From JBHPGW01 sp042569785 (GTDB lineage: Bacteria; Planctomycetota; Phycisphaerae; Sedimentisphaerales; Anaerobacaceae), in contig JBHPGW010000028.1 in the NCBI GenBank assembly GCA_042569785.1, positions 1 through 35,370 on the forward strand: a DNA stretch of 35,370 bases. The letters run 5' to 3'. The notes beneath the pieces are model-generated. The model was not told the DNA's origin and did not search any database. It saw only the letters and a list, made by a program, of their open reading frames with translations. Both the position numbers and the translations under genes were made by a program. Below are positions 17,803 to 25,228 of this stretch, piece by piece (the stretch's first letter is position 1; every line of letters begins with the position of its first letter).

Positions 17803-17862
17803 TCATAGCAAAAATAAATTCATCAAAAAGATCGTTTTCAAACCTTTCATAAACCCTTTCAT
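17803..17862 (-). CDS. Possible 19-residue leader peptide
   Basis: The short frame MKGFMKGLKTIFLMNLFLL follows a good promoter (17903-17931) and precedes the hairpin terminator at 17746-17776. The peptide has basic residues followed by a hydrophobic end, like small membrane peptides. Its ribosome binding site is weak (AGG, 6 bases before ATG). It could be a leader peptide, a small toxin-like peptide or chance. Nothing but position and composition supports it. Confidence 0.2.
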   Translation of the reverse strand: MKGFMKGLKTIFLMNLFLL

Positions 17863-17902
17863 ATTGGGCCTAAAACAATCCTGCCCATCACCCGAAACCT
17901 GA

Positions 17903-17931
17903 AGTTTATCGTGATCTGGGGTTTGCGTCAA
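17903..17931 (-). promoter_or_regulatory. Sigma70-type promoter upstream of the tRNA-23S-5S operon
   Basis: On the minus strand, TTGACG (17926-17931) and TAAACT (17903-17908) are 17 bases apart. It is the best promoter I see before tRNA-Ile, and would produce a leader of about 235 bases that includes the hairpin at 17746-17776. Confidence 0.55.
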
Positions 17932-18134
17932 GTGGATTTTAAGTTTTTTTTTAGTTTTCCTCACTTTTTATTATACCTGTGGGCGAAGCCGATGTTCGCT
18001 TTTCGCCAAAGAGCGGAAAAATCTTTGTTCTAAAGCATAAAAGGGGCATAACGAGAAAATTTAAGTTTCACAAAAAAATAATTGTGTAAAATCAGTTTTT
18101 CTGACTCAAACAGGCCAATTTCCGATTTGAGATT
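17932..18134. other. Gap between the aminotransferase 3' end and the RNA operon promoter
   Basis: I see no gene or RNA here and, in particular, no 16S rRNA sequence. Short A/T runs and one TATAAT-like box (minus strand, about 17967-17972) without a matching -35 are present. Confidence 0.5.
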
Positions 18135-19535
18135 TCATTTTTTGGCCAGGCATTGGTCCAGCGACTCGCCTATTACGTTTATGCCGTCTATCAAAGCCTC
18201 TTGGGTGATCAATAAAGGCGGGCATATCTTTACGGTGCCGTTATTTGTTATGAAGAGCATTACGCCTTTTTGAATGGACCTTAGAACGACTTCGTTTTCG
18301 AGTTCGATGTCTGGTTCATTGGTGCCCGGCTTAACGAAGAAGAGGGTGTGGACGAGGCCTTTACCTGTGATCTTGGTAATTCGGTCGGGATATTTGGCTT
18401 GTATTTTTTTGAACATATCCTGAACGAGCTTTCCCTTTTGGGCAGAAGCCTCGATGAGGTTTTCGTTTTCGATCACTTCGATAGCGGCAAGAGTGGCGGC
18501 ACAACAGAGGGGGTTTCCGGTGTGCGTACTTGTCATCTGTCCTGGGCCTGGCATGTCCATGATGTCTGCTCTTGCCAGCACAGCAGAAAGAGGCAGAGAT
18601 GAGCTTATGCCTTTACCGCAGCAGACTATATCGGCATCGATGCCATAGTGCATATATGTAAAGAGCTTTCCAGTTCTGCCGAACCCGGATTGAATTTCGT
18701 CGACGACGATCAATGATTCGTTTTCGTCGGCCCATTGTCTCATTGCTTTAGCGTAATCGTTTGGCAAAAAGATCGGCCCCCTGCCGCCTTGAAAACCTTC
18801 AAAGATCATAGCGGCGATCGACTTTAGGTCCACGCCTTTTTTCTCTAACTGGGCCAGGCATTTTTCGAAACATTCTTTTCCGCAATTTTCATATTCGTCT
18901 TTACCCCATGGGCATTCGCCTCCGCCGCACCTTGGGAATGGGATATGGTAAATTTCCGGGTCGAGAGTGGTGATCCATTTTTTTCCTTCTTCTGATGGAG
19001 AAAGCATTTGTGAGCCCGTGGTCCTGCCGTGAAAACACCCCTCAAATGATACGATCCCTTTTTTCTGCGGGTTTTTGCTGAGGCCGTAGAGCTTAGCGAG
19101 TTTTATAGCAACTTCTACGGATTCCGAACCGGTGGAAAGCAGGAACACTTTTGTAAGATTTGGCGGGGTTATCTCGATGAGTTTCTTTACGAGTTTGGCA
19201 CGGGTCTCGGTGGCGAACAGATATGTATGCAAAGGTTTGTTATCGATGTGTTCTTTGAGGGCCTTTTTTACGTGGGGGTGGGAATGGCCACAATTGGCCA
19301 CCAGTATCCCCGAAGTGAAATCGATCCAGCAGTTGCCGTATGGGTCGTAGACCTGAAAGCCTTCTGCTTTGCCCCAGACTACCGGGACCTGCATACCCAT
19401 TGAGCGTGGCTCATATTTTCGCAGTGTCTCGAAAAGCGGTATGGATTCCGGGACTGGAATCGCGGTGCATATCTTTCTGTACATGGTATCGACCTTATCA
19501 ACCTCGACCGGAATTAACTCACATTTGTACGCCAT
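18135..19535 (-). CDS. Class III pyridoxal-phosphate aminotransferase
   Basis: This 466-residue protein belongs to the fold type I, class III aminotransferases (acetylornithine, ornithine, 4-aminobutyrate and related). Visible motifs are WIDFTSGILVANCGHSHP, the cofactor-binding STGSESVEVAIKLAK, GCFHGRT, the Asp of VVDEIQSGFGRTG that contacts the pyridine nitrogen, and the Schiff-base Lys in CCGKGISSSLPLSAV (about Lys308). An insertion rich in Cys (RCGGGECPWGKDEYENCGKECFEKC region, about 200-225) corresponds to the CPxG loop seen in some members. The ATG has GGAGAAG upstream and a TTGACA/TAAACT promoter 66 bases before it. The exact amino donor cannot be told from sequence. Confidence 0.85.
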   Translation of the reverse strand: MAYKCELIPVEVDKVDTMYRKICTAIPVPESIPLFETLRKYEPRSMGMQVPVVWGKAEGFQVYDPYGNCWIDFTSGILVANCGHSHPHVKKALKEHIDNKPLHTYLFATETRAKLVKKLIEITPPNLTKVFLLSTGSESVEVAIKLAKLYGLSKNPQKKGIVSFEGCFHGRTTGSQMLSPSEEGKKWITTLDPEIYHIPFPRCGGGECPWGKDEYENCGKECFEKCLAQLEKKGVDLKSIAAMIFEGFQGGRGPIFLPNDYAKAMRQWADENESLIVVDEIQSGFGRTGKLFTYMHYGIDADIVCCGKGISSSLPLSAVLARADIMDMPGPGQMTSTHTGNPLCCAATLAAIEVIENENLIEASAQKGKLVQDMFKKIQAKYPDRITKITGKGLVHTLFFVKPGTNEPDIELENEVVLRSIQKGVMLFITNNGTVKICPPLLITQEALIDGINVIGESLDQCLAKK

Positions 19536-19600
19536 TTTTTATCTTCTCCAAAAATCCATCAAAATTTGTGTTTAAACGTTTAATCACCATCGGAACCGTA

Positions 19601-19629
19601 AGTTTAGCGAATTGTGTAAAAACTGTCAA
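19601..19629 (-). promoter_or_regulatory. Promoter of the aminotransferase gene
   Basis: On the minus strand, TTGACA (19624-19629) and TAAACT (19601-19606) are 17 bases apart. It uses the same -10 box as the promoter at 17903-17931. Confidence 0.7.
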
Positions 19630-19681
19630 TACGCCAATCGGATTGCGTGAACCTTTTTCTTTATTTAGTGATATATAATGT

Positions 19682-19709
19682 TTGACCTTATTGAAGAGGT
19701 GGCTATAAT
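19682..19709 (+). promoter_or_regulatory. Promoter of the hflK-hflC operon
   Basis: TTGACC (19682-19687) and TATAAT (19704-19709) are 16 bases apart. The leader then runs through the repeat element at 19731-19799. A second TATAAT at 19804-19809 lies closer to the gene but lacks a good -35 box. Confidence 0.6.
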
Positions 19710-19730
19710 CCGAATTAGAATTTAAAAAAT

Positions 19731-19799
19731 TAAAAGTTAAAGATCAAAATTGCGGAACCCGCCCTGAGGGCGGATAGCTGATTTTATTTTTGTTTTTGT
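19731..19799 (+). repeat. Interspersed repeat element of about 70 bp, copy A
   Basis: It shares AAAAGTTAA, GATCAAAATTGCGGAA, a GGCGGAT hairpin arm, GCTGATTTTATT and TTTTTGTG with copy B at 22481-22549, in the same order. The centre forms the stem CCGCCC/GGGCGG. The region 6433-6473 may be a shortened relative. Confidence 0.75.
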
Positions 19800-19834
19800 G
19801 ACATATAATGTTTTGTGTCAGGAAAGGGGATATT

Positions 19835-20848
19835 ATGGCGCAGATGTATAACGAGCAATGGTCGCGGCCTGGTGGGGGTGGTGGTTCGCCAATAAATTTC
19901 AATCTTAAATTCAACTTTCAGTGGCTGAAATTGATAGTGCCGGTTGTTCTGATTTTGTGGCTGCTTTCTGGTATCTACATTGTCAGGCCCGGTCAGCAGG
20001 CGGTTGTGCGAAGATTTGGCAAAGCGGTCAGAATTACTGAACAGGGGCCTCATTACGCATTACCTTCTCCTATCGAAAAGGTTGATAAGGTAGAGGTTGA
20101 AAAGGTTCGGCGTATCGAGATAGGTTTCCGGACAATAAGTTCCGGCTCGCCCGCACGATATAGCTTCGTGACTAAAGAGTCGCTAATGCTTACCGGTGAC
20201 GAGCAGATCGTCGATGCACAGGTAATCGTTCAATACAAGGTTTCCGATCCTGAGAAATTCCTGTTCAATGTAAAAGACCTCGAAAAAGAAAGGCCATCCG
20301 GGGCACTTCGAGATGCGGCAGAGGTGGCTCTTAGGCAGGTGGTGGGTCAAAGGCCTATCGATGATGTGCTGATAGGGAAAAAACTGGAGATCGAAGACGA
20401 AATTGGGATGTTGCTTCAAGAAATCATCGATCGTTATGACAGCGGGATAAATATCGGAGCGGTAAAGCTTCAGACGGTTCGTCCGCCTAAAGAAGTTGAA
20501 CGGGCCTTTAGCGATGTGGTAAGTGCTAAGGAAGATAAGGAAAGGCTGATCAAAGAAGCGGAAGGTTATCGCGAGGACATCCTTCCTAAGGCAAGAGGAA
20601 AGGCCCAAAGTATTCTAAGAGCGGCAGAAGCATATAAGGCTGAAAGGACCAAACGCTCTGAGGGTGACGCTGACAGATTTCTGTCAGTCCTGAAAGAATA
20701 TCGCAACGCGAAGGATGTAACGGCTAAGAGACTGTATCTTGAGACTATGGAAAAGATCCTGCCTCGTATAAAGAAAGTTATTATCGACACTGAACTTAGC
20801 GGAAATTTACTGCAATTTTTGCCTCTCGATAAAGGAGCTGAAAAATGA
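19835..20848 (+). CDS. hflK: FtsH protease modulator HflK (SPFH/band 7 protein)
   Basis: This is a 337-residue membrane protein. The ATG at 19835 is preferred over the in-frame ATG at 19808 because AGGAAAGGGG lies just before it. A short Gly-rich N-terminus is followed by one membrane segment (about residues 30-49, LIVPVVLILWLLSGIYIV). The SPFH domain starts with RPGQQAVVRRFGKA. A long coiled-coil helix rich in Glu, Lys and Arg (about 220-290) comes near the C-terminus. HflK and HflC form a large periplasm-side cage around FtsH and modulate degradation of membrane proteins. The gene overlaps hflC by 4 bases (ATGA), so translation is coupled. FtsH itself is not in the window. Confidence 0.9.
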   Translation: MAQMYNEQWSRPGGGGGSPINFNLKFNFQWLKLIVPVVLILWLLSGIYIVRPGQQAVVRRFGKAVRITEQGPHYALPSPIEKVDKVEVEKVRRIEIGFRTISSGSPARYSFVTKESLMLTGDEQIVDAQVIVQYKVSDPEKFLFNVKDLEKERPSGALRDAAEVALRQVVGQRPIDDVLIGKKLEIEDEIGMLLQEIIDRYDSGINIGAVKLQTVRPPKEVERAFSDVVSAKEDKERLIKEAEGYREDILPKARGKAQSILRAAEAYKAERTKRSEGDADRFLSVLKEYRNAKDVTAKRLYLETMEKILPRIKKVIIDTELSGNLLQFLPLDKGAEK

Positions 20849-21705
20849 ATACGAAAATAATTGTCACTGTCATTTGTGCTGTGTTAATTCTTATCGGTGT
20901 TAGTTCGTCTGTTTTTGTTATCGATGAAACCGAACAGGCGATCATCACTCAGCTTGGAAAGTATGTAAGGACGGTTGGTGAACCTGGGCTTAGCCTGAAG
21001 ATCCCTTTCGTTCAAAGTGTTAACCGTTTCGATGACAGGGTTCTTGAATACGACGCGGATGCCAAGCCGACCATTACATCTGACAAAAAGCACCTTGTTA
21101 TCGACAACTACGCGAGGTGGAAAATAGTCGATCCTTTGAAATTCTATCAGAGGGTTCGCAACCAGGCAGGTGCTCAGAGCCGGCTCGACGATATTGTCTT
21201 TTCAGAAATTCGCGAAGAGCTGGCCAGGCATACTCTAACTGAGATCGTCTCGGAAAAACGCGCAGAAATAATGGAAAAGGTTCACATTCAATGTAACAGA
21301 AAGGCGAAAGACTATGGTATCGAGGTTATCGATGTGCGAATAAAACGTGCGGATCTGCCGAGTGACGTAGAACATTCGGTATTTGCTCGGATGCAGGCTG
21401 AACGTAATCGTATCGCTAAAAAATACCGCTCGGAAGGTGAGGAAAAAGCAGAAATGATCAGGGCTACAGCAGATAAGGAAAAGACGATCCTGCTTGCGGA
21501 AAGTTATCGTCAGGCTGAAAAACTCAAAGGCGAAGGTGACGCAGAAGCGTTGAAAATTTACGCTCATGCTTTTGAACAGGATCCGGAATTTTTCGCTTTT
21601 GTTAAAACGCTCGAAGCTTATGAAAATTCACTGCGAAGGGATACAACTATCGTATTACCCAGCGATTCGGAATTTTTCCAGTATTTGAGTCCCTCAAAGA
21701 AATAG
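20845..21705 (+). CDS. hflC: FtsH protease modulator HflC (SPFH/band 7 protein)
   Basis: This 286-residue protein is the partner of HflK. An N-terminal membrane anchor (about residues 4-25, IIVTVICAVLILIGVSSSVFV) precedes the SPFH domain (DETEQAIITQLGKYVRTVGEPGLSLKIPF region). The motif RLDDIVFSEIREELARHTLTE is typical of HflC, and a coiled-coil segment (about 180-245) with YRSEGEEKAEMIRA follows. Length is near the usual 290-330. The start is set by the 4-base overlap with hflK, with AAAGGAGC a few bases upstream. It is followed after one base by a HAD phosphatase gene, which probably belongs to the same transcript. Confidence 0.9.
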   Translation: MNTKIIVTVICAVLILIGVSSSVFVIDETEQAIITQLGKYVRTVGEPGLSLKIPFVQSVNRFDDRVLEYDADAKPTITSDKKHLVIDNYARWKIVDPLKFYQRVRNQAGAQSRLDDIVFSEIREELARHTLTEIVSEKRAEIMEKVHIQCNRKAKDYGIEVIDVRIKRADLPSDVEHSVFARMQAERNRIAKKYRSEGEEKAEMIRATADKEKTILLAESYRQAEKLKGEGDAEALKIYAHAFEQDPEFFAFVKTLEAYENSLRRDTTIVLPSDSEFFQYLSPSKK

Positions 21706-21706
21706 C

Positions 21707-22369
21707 ATGAATTTTAAGGCGGTTTTATTCGATCTTGACGGGACGTTGCTTGATACCCTTGGTGATTTGGCTGATTCAGCTAATGCTGCTTTGGCGGAGC
21801 TTGGTTTTGCCGGACATCCTGTAGAATCTTATCGTTATTTTGTCGGGGACGGTATGGATATGCTTGTAAGGCGAATTCTGCCGTCTGAAAGCCTCGACGA
21901 ACAGACAATATCGAGATGCCTTTCGGCAATTAAGGAACAATACAGCCGACGATGGGCGGATAAGACCAAGCCTTATCCGGGGGTTAGTGAATTATTGAGT
22001 GCTTTAGATCAGCGTCAGATCGCTAAGACAATCCTCTCGAACAAGCCGCACGAATTCACGGTGTTGACCGTGGAAAAATTGCTTGGTGATTTTAGTTTCG
22101 ATATCGTTCGCGGCGTCAGTGACGAAACGCCGAAGAAACCGGACCCTGCAGGTGCTTTGAGAATCGCTGAAGAGCTTTCGGTCGAACCCGCGGAAATTCT
22201 TTATCTTGGCGATACGGATACGGATATGCGGACTGCAAATGCGGCAGATATGTATGCGGCAGGTGTGCTTTGGGGGTTTAGAGAGGCAGAAGAGCTAAAG
22301 GCCAACGGAGCCAAAACACTGCTGGAAACACCCCTTGATGCGCTGAAACTGCTCGATGATGATTTATAG
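21707..22369 (+). CDS. HAD-family hydrolase, phosphoglycolate phosphatase-like
   Basis: This 220-residue protein has all four HAD motifs: the nucleophile motif FDLDGTLLDT (Asp9 and Asp11), the Ser motif in ILSNKPHE (about 107), the Lys in KKPDPAG (about 145) and the acidic motif YLGDTDTDM (about 164). A helical cap lies between motifs I and II, as in Gph and PpaX enzymes. Such enzymes hydrolyse phosphoglycolate, pyrophosphate or sugar phosphates, and sequence alone does not settle which. It starts one base after the hflC stop codon and has no strong ribosome binding site of its own, which suggests coupling to the hfl operon. Confidence 0.85.
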   Translation: MNFKAVLFDLDGTLLDTLGDLADSANAALAELGFAGHPVESYRYFVGDGMDMLVRRILPSESLDEQTISRCLSAIKEQYSRRWADKTKPYPGVSELLSALDQRQIAKTILSNKPHEFTVLTVEKLLGDFSFDIVRGVSDETPKKPDPAGALRIAEELSVEPAEILYLGDTDTDMRTANAADMYAAGVLWGFREAEELKANGAKTLLETPLDALKLLDDDL

Positions 22370-22442
22370 CATTATGGCAGTTTAACCAGTCAAAACCGAG
22401 CCGGCTTACCTGATAAACATCCGGAATCTTGAGCGTAAATTA

Positions 22443-22469
22443 CTCAAACTGACCGATGGTCAGTTTGAG
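22443..22469. repeat. 27-bp perfect palindrome, copy 1
   Basis: Two 12-bp arms (CTCAAACTGACC and GGTCAGTTTGAG) flank the loop GAT. The identical palindrome, preceded by AATTA, occurs at 31780-31806. It lies 74 bases after the HAD gene. It could be a terminator, a regulator site or a mobile palindrome. Confidence 0.9.
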
Positions 22470-22480
22470 AGTGTGAAAAT

Positions 22481-22549
22481 CAAAAGTTAAAAATCAAAAT
22501 TGCGGAATCCACCTTTGGCGGATGGCTGATTTTATTGTTGTTTTTGTGG
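22481..22549 (+). repeat. Interspersed repeat element of about 70 bp, copy B
   Basis: It matches the element at 19731-19799 over almost its whole length, with a central imperfect stem (ATCCACC/GGCGGAT). Here it lies between the palindrome at 22443 and its inverted half copy at 22601. Confidence 0.75.
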
Positions 22550-22600
22550 TGGATAACATTTTGTTACGAAGTATGTTATGTTGATATAAGCTGTCGAAAC

Positions 22601-22620
22601 GGTCAGTTTGAGTAATTTAC
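22601..22620. repeat. Inverted half copy of the palindrome
   Basis: GGTCAGTTTGAG plus TAATTTAC is the exact reverse complement of 22435-22454. The two form a 20-bp inverted repeat around 146 bp. Confidence 0.85.
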
Positions 22621-22702
22621 CATACAAATAATGTCCCCGAAAGAGGCTTATGTCCAAACAGATCAAGGGTCCCAAAAAACTTTTAATAAGCAGCGAAAAT
22701 AT

Positions 22703-22731
22703 TTGATTTTTCATAACCTTTTTGGTATTCT
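22703..22731 (+). promoter_or_regulatory. Promoter of the response regulator pair, with a long leader
   Basis: TTGATT (22703-22708) and TATTCT (22726-22731) are 17 bases apart. The leader to the first regulator gene is about 185 bases and holds a GTCCCGGGAC palindrome and GC-rich stretches but no known RNA element that I recognise. Confidence 0.5.
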
Positions 22732-22923
22732 ATTTTCATTGAGGCTCAGTCCCGGGACATCGGAATAGTTGGGGCGATCATCGCTTCGATCCCAGCTTAA
22801 AGATGTCAGAATACGTACAGAGTACTCTCCTAACAACCTGATACAAGAAAAGCGGGCGGGACAGGGACAGCAAGTTTTTTGTGTCACTGCCATGGGCTTA
22901 ATAGTTGCCGAAGAAAGGAAGAA

Positions 22924-23355
22924 ATGCAAAACAACGTTGCTATTCTTATTACAGAGGATGATGAAAACCATTTTGAGTTGATAAGAAAAAATCTGCTTCG
23001 AGCCGGCATTTACAACGAGATGGTTCGACTTAGAGACGGTCGGGAATTGCTGGACTTTCTTTTTGATAAGCAAAAGCGGGTTAAGTACGGGCAGCATTAT
23101 ATTTTGCTACTTGATCTTGTTATGCCCGGAGTCGATGGCTTAGCGGTACTGGAACAACTTAAAAATGATAAGAAACTGAGCAAAATACCGGTTATCATAT
23201 TAACGGCAGCTGACGCGCCGGCTACAGTCGAGCGTTGCGGTATTCTCGGCTGCAGCAGCTATCTGGTTAAGCCGGAAAGTGACAAAGAATTCGCGGATAT
23301 GACCAGGAAAATCGGAAGATTTCTTTCCGTCGTTGAGATTCCATCGATTAAATAG
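22924..23355 (+). CDS. Stand-alone response regulator receiver (CheY/Rcp1-like), first of pair
   Basis: This 143-residue protein is a single receiver domain with no output domain. Key residues are the acidic pair Asp12-Asp13 (ITEDDENH), the phospho-acceptor Asp64 (LLLDLVMPG), Thr94 (ILTAAD) and Lys116 followed by Pro (YLVKPES). The RDGRELLDFLF stretch and overall size resemble the Rcp1-like group that pairs with hybrid or phytochrome-type kinases. The ATG at 22924 has AAGGAAG just upstream; an upstream in-frame extension would be unlikely (MCHCHGLNS...). It is followed after 9 bases by a paralogue. No histidine kinase is in the window. Confidence 0.85.
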   Translation: MQNNVAILITEDDENHFELIRKNLLRAGIYNEMVRLRDGRELLDFLFDKQKRVKYGQHYILLLDLVMPGVDGLAVLEQLKNDKKLSKIPVIILTAADAPATVERCGILGCSSYLVKPESDKEFADMTRKIGRFLSVVEIPSIK

Positions 23356-23364
23356 TCAGGGGCG

Positions 23365-23811
23365 ATGAAAATGGAAAATGATGTAGTTGTACTTATTGCT
23401 GAAGATGACTCGGGACACTTTCAGCTTATAAAGAGGAACCTGTGGCTAACGTGTGTCGACATAGACATACTGCAGTTTAAGAACGGGCAGGAGATATTAG
23501 ACTTTCTGTTTTCTGATGATAGTGAAACGCGGTTAAAAGAAGGTAAGCAATATGTGCTGCTGCTGGATATTCGTATGCCGAAAGTTGACGGTCTTGAGGT
23601 TCTGAGTCGCATTAAAGCAGACGAAAAGCTGAAAAAGATACCGGTTATCATGCTTACTACCACAACTGAGACCGATATGATCGAACAATGCTATCAGCTT
23701 GGGTGCAGTTACTATATTGTTAAGGCTGTGGATTATCATCGCTTTATGGATTCGGTGCAGAGCCTTGGTGAATTTCTTTCTCTTGAGAGTATGAGGCTTG
23801 CAGAACTTTAG
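23365..23811 (+). CDS. Stand-alone response regulator receiver (CheY/Rcp1-like), second of pair
   Basis: This 148-residue paralogue of the preceding protein arose by tandem duplication. It has Asp14-Asp15 (IAEDDSGHF), the phospho-acceptor Asp68 (LLLDIRMPK), Thr98 (MLTTTT) and Lys120. The residue after the conserved Lys is Ala (IVKAVDYH) instead of the usual Pro. AGGGG precedes the ATG. There is no output domain. The two proteins could share one kinase or act as phosphate sink and effector; this is inference. The stop codon overlaps that of the convergent membrane protein gene by 4 bases. Confidence 0.85.
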   Translation: MKMENDVVVLIAEDDSGHFQLIKRNLWLTCVDIDILQFKNGQEILDFLFSDDSETRLKEGKQYVLLLDIRMPKVDGLEVLSRIKADEKLKKIPVIMLTTTTETDMIEQCYQLGCSYYIVKAVDYHRFMDSVQSLGEFLSLESMRLAEL

Positions 23812-24737
23812 ACCGACAGCGGGGAGTCTATCTGGGGTGTTTGTGTTTGGAAGACGTCAAACTGTGGTCCGAACTGTCTGATGTAACATAAAGAATAGGC
23901 CCTGTAAAAGATCAGTAAAGGCAGGACGACTACCGTACCAATATAAGGAATAGCCAGGAACAAGCCCGCACAGCAGCAAGTCGCAAGAACAAGTGCGGCA
24001 ACAATTATTCCAAAAGCAGCGGAAATGACCATCTGGAACAGCAGATAAAGCGTAAAATTAGCTTTGTTGGCAGTAAGCATACCGAGAAATTCTCTCCAGG
24101 CTTCAATGCAGGAGCAACTTCGCAGGTACATAAGAGGTGTTACGAAATCGTTTGTGAATTTGAGAAATAAAACAAATGCTATCGCCAGAGCAACGGTAAC
24201 GATCACAATAAATATAAAGGCGAAAAGAAGCGGGAATTTCACAACAATATTATTTTTCGTAATAAGTACAACAAAGAAAATGGTTAAGCCTGTAAAAACA
24301 GCAATGCTGACGACAAAGATGATATTTGCTATAAGCCGAAACAAAAAGAGGCTGTTTGCCTGGTTTTTGAATTTTTCCCACGGTATTTTTACCTGAGCTT
24401 TGTTTAAGGCAACGCAATGGAGGAACATAAATCTTCCTCGGCTGTTAAGCCAAAGTAATGTGATCATTATTGCGATAGTCACGACAAATCCGGTAACAAA
24501 CAAGGGTATGAGCCAGACAGCGTTGCTTATAAAAAACTCTTTAAAATGATGGTGTGTTCCTGGATTTGTGAAATGGGTGGGAAAGTTAAATCCTGATCTG
24601 CCAATCTGTGTGAGCCACGCACAGAAGCCTATAGTAAACCATTTGCCAAGATCGAACGGTTTGAAGAGGATCGTTTTCGTCTTGTCAATAGCAACCGAAA
24701 TCGGCTCTATTACACTTATATCGTTTTGAGGCGTCAT
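23808..24737 (-). CDS. Multi-spanning membrane protein of unknown function
   Basis: This 309-residue protein is very hydrophobic with about five or six membrane segments: roughly residues 72-97, 133-159, 169-193, 232-258 and 258-285. The N-terminus (IEPISVAIDKTKTILFKPFDLGKWFTIGFCAWL) resembles a group of uncharacterised bacterial membrane proteins with a similar FDLGKW start, but I cannot assign a family. A CCC cluster (LATCCCAGLF) lies in the fifth segment. The C-terminal tail after the last segment is cytoplasmic-like and rich in Gln and Pro. It shares the minus strand with the small membrane protein at 24772 and may be its operon partner (34 bases between them). Confidence 0.75.
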   Translation of the reverse strand: MTPQNDISVIEPISVAIDKTKTILFKPFDLGKWFTIGFCAWLTQIGRSGFNFPTHFTNPGTHHHFKEFFISNAVWLIPLFVTGFVVTIAIMITLLWLNSRGRFMFLHCVALNKAQVKIPWEKFKNQANSLFLFRLIANIIFVVSIAVFTGLTIFFVVLITKNNIVVKFPLLFAFIFIVIVTVALAIAFVLFLKFTNDFVTPLMYLRSCSCIEAWREFLGMLTANKANFTLYLLFQMVISAAFGIIVAALVLATCCCAGLFLAIPYIGTVVVLPLLIFYRAYSLCYIRQFGPQFDVFQTQTPQIDSPLSV

Positions 24738-24771
24738 AGGTATAACCTGCCAATATGAATAAGCAATTCAT

Positions 24772-25023
24772 TTAGTCATTTGCATTTTGTTGTTTTAGCA
24801 GCCTGAGTTCTTTGCAAATGGGCCAGTCGCTGAATGCCAGGACAAACGGCATAATGATATTTGCAATGGGTACAAGCATCAGGAGGCCAAGTGCCCAACT
24901 ATAGCCGGCTTTTGAAAATATTTTGCAATACACCAATGCGATTACCACAGTCACTAATAGAGAAAACAAAATCATGATCACAGCGAAGATAATTCCAAAA
25001 GCCGGAGCCATATGTTCTTCCAT
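24772..25023 (-). CDS. Small two-helix membrane protein
   Basis: This 83-residue protein has two membrane helices (about 9-31 and 41-63) and a short polar tail. The segment KIFSKAGYSWALGLLMLVPIANIIM, split around the second helix, is typical of small uncharacterised bacterial membrane proteins that end with a 'FSDWPICKE'-like stretch. AAGGAAA lies 6 bases before the ATG. It is the first gene of a probable two-gene minus-strand unit with the larger membrane protein. Function is unknown. Confidence 0.7.
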   Translation of the reverse strand: MEEHMAPAFGIIFAVIMILFSLLVTVVIALVYCKIFSKAGYSWALGLLMLVPIANIIMPFVLAFSDWPICKELRLLKQQNAND

Positions 25024-25228
25024 GTCATTTCCTTTCTAATTGGGTGAAAATGCAATTATTAATAACGTTAGTATTAAAAAATAAAGTGTTATTGGCAAGA
25101 ATAAAATGATTTTTATGGAAATTTGTTAAAAATTAAAAATACTTGCAGAGATGGGGGTTTGGGGTTATTCTGTTAGTCTTGTTTTTGTGTTCAAAACTGT
25201 ATTGTCAACCATATTTAGGAAATTTACG

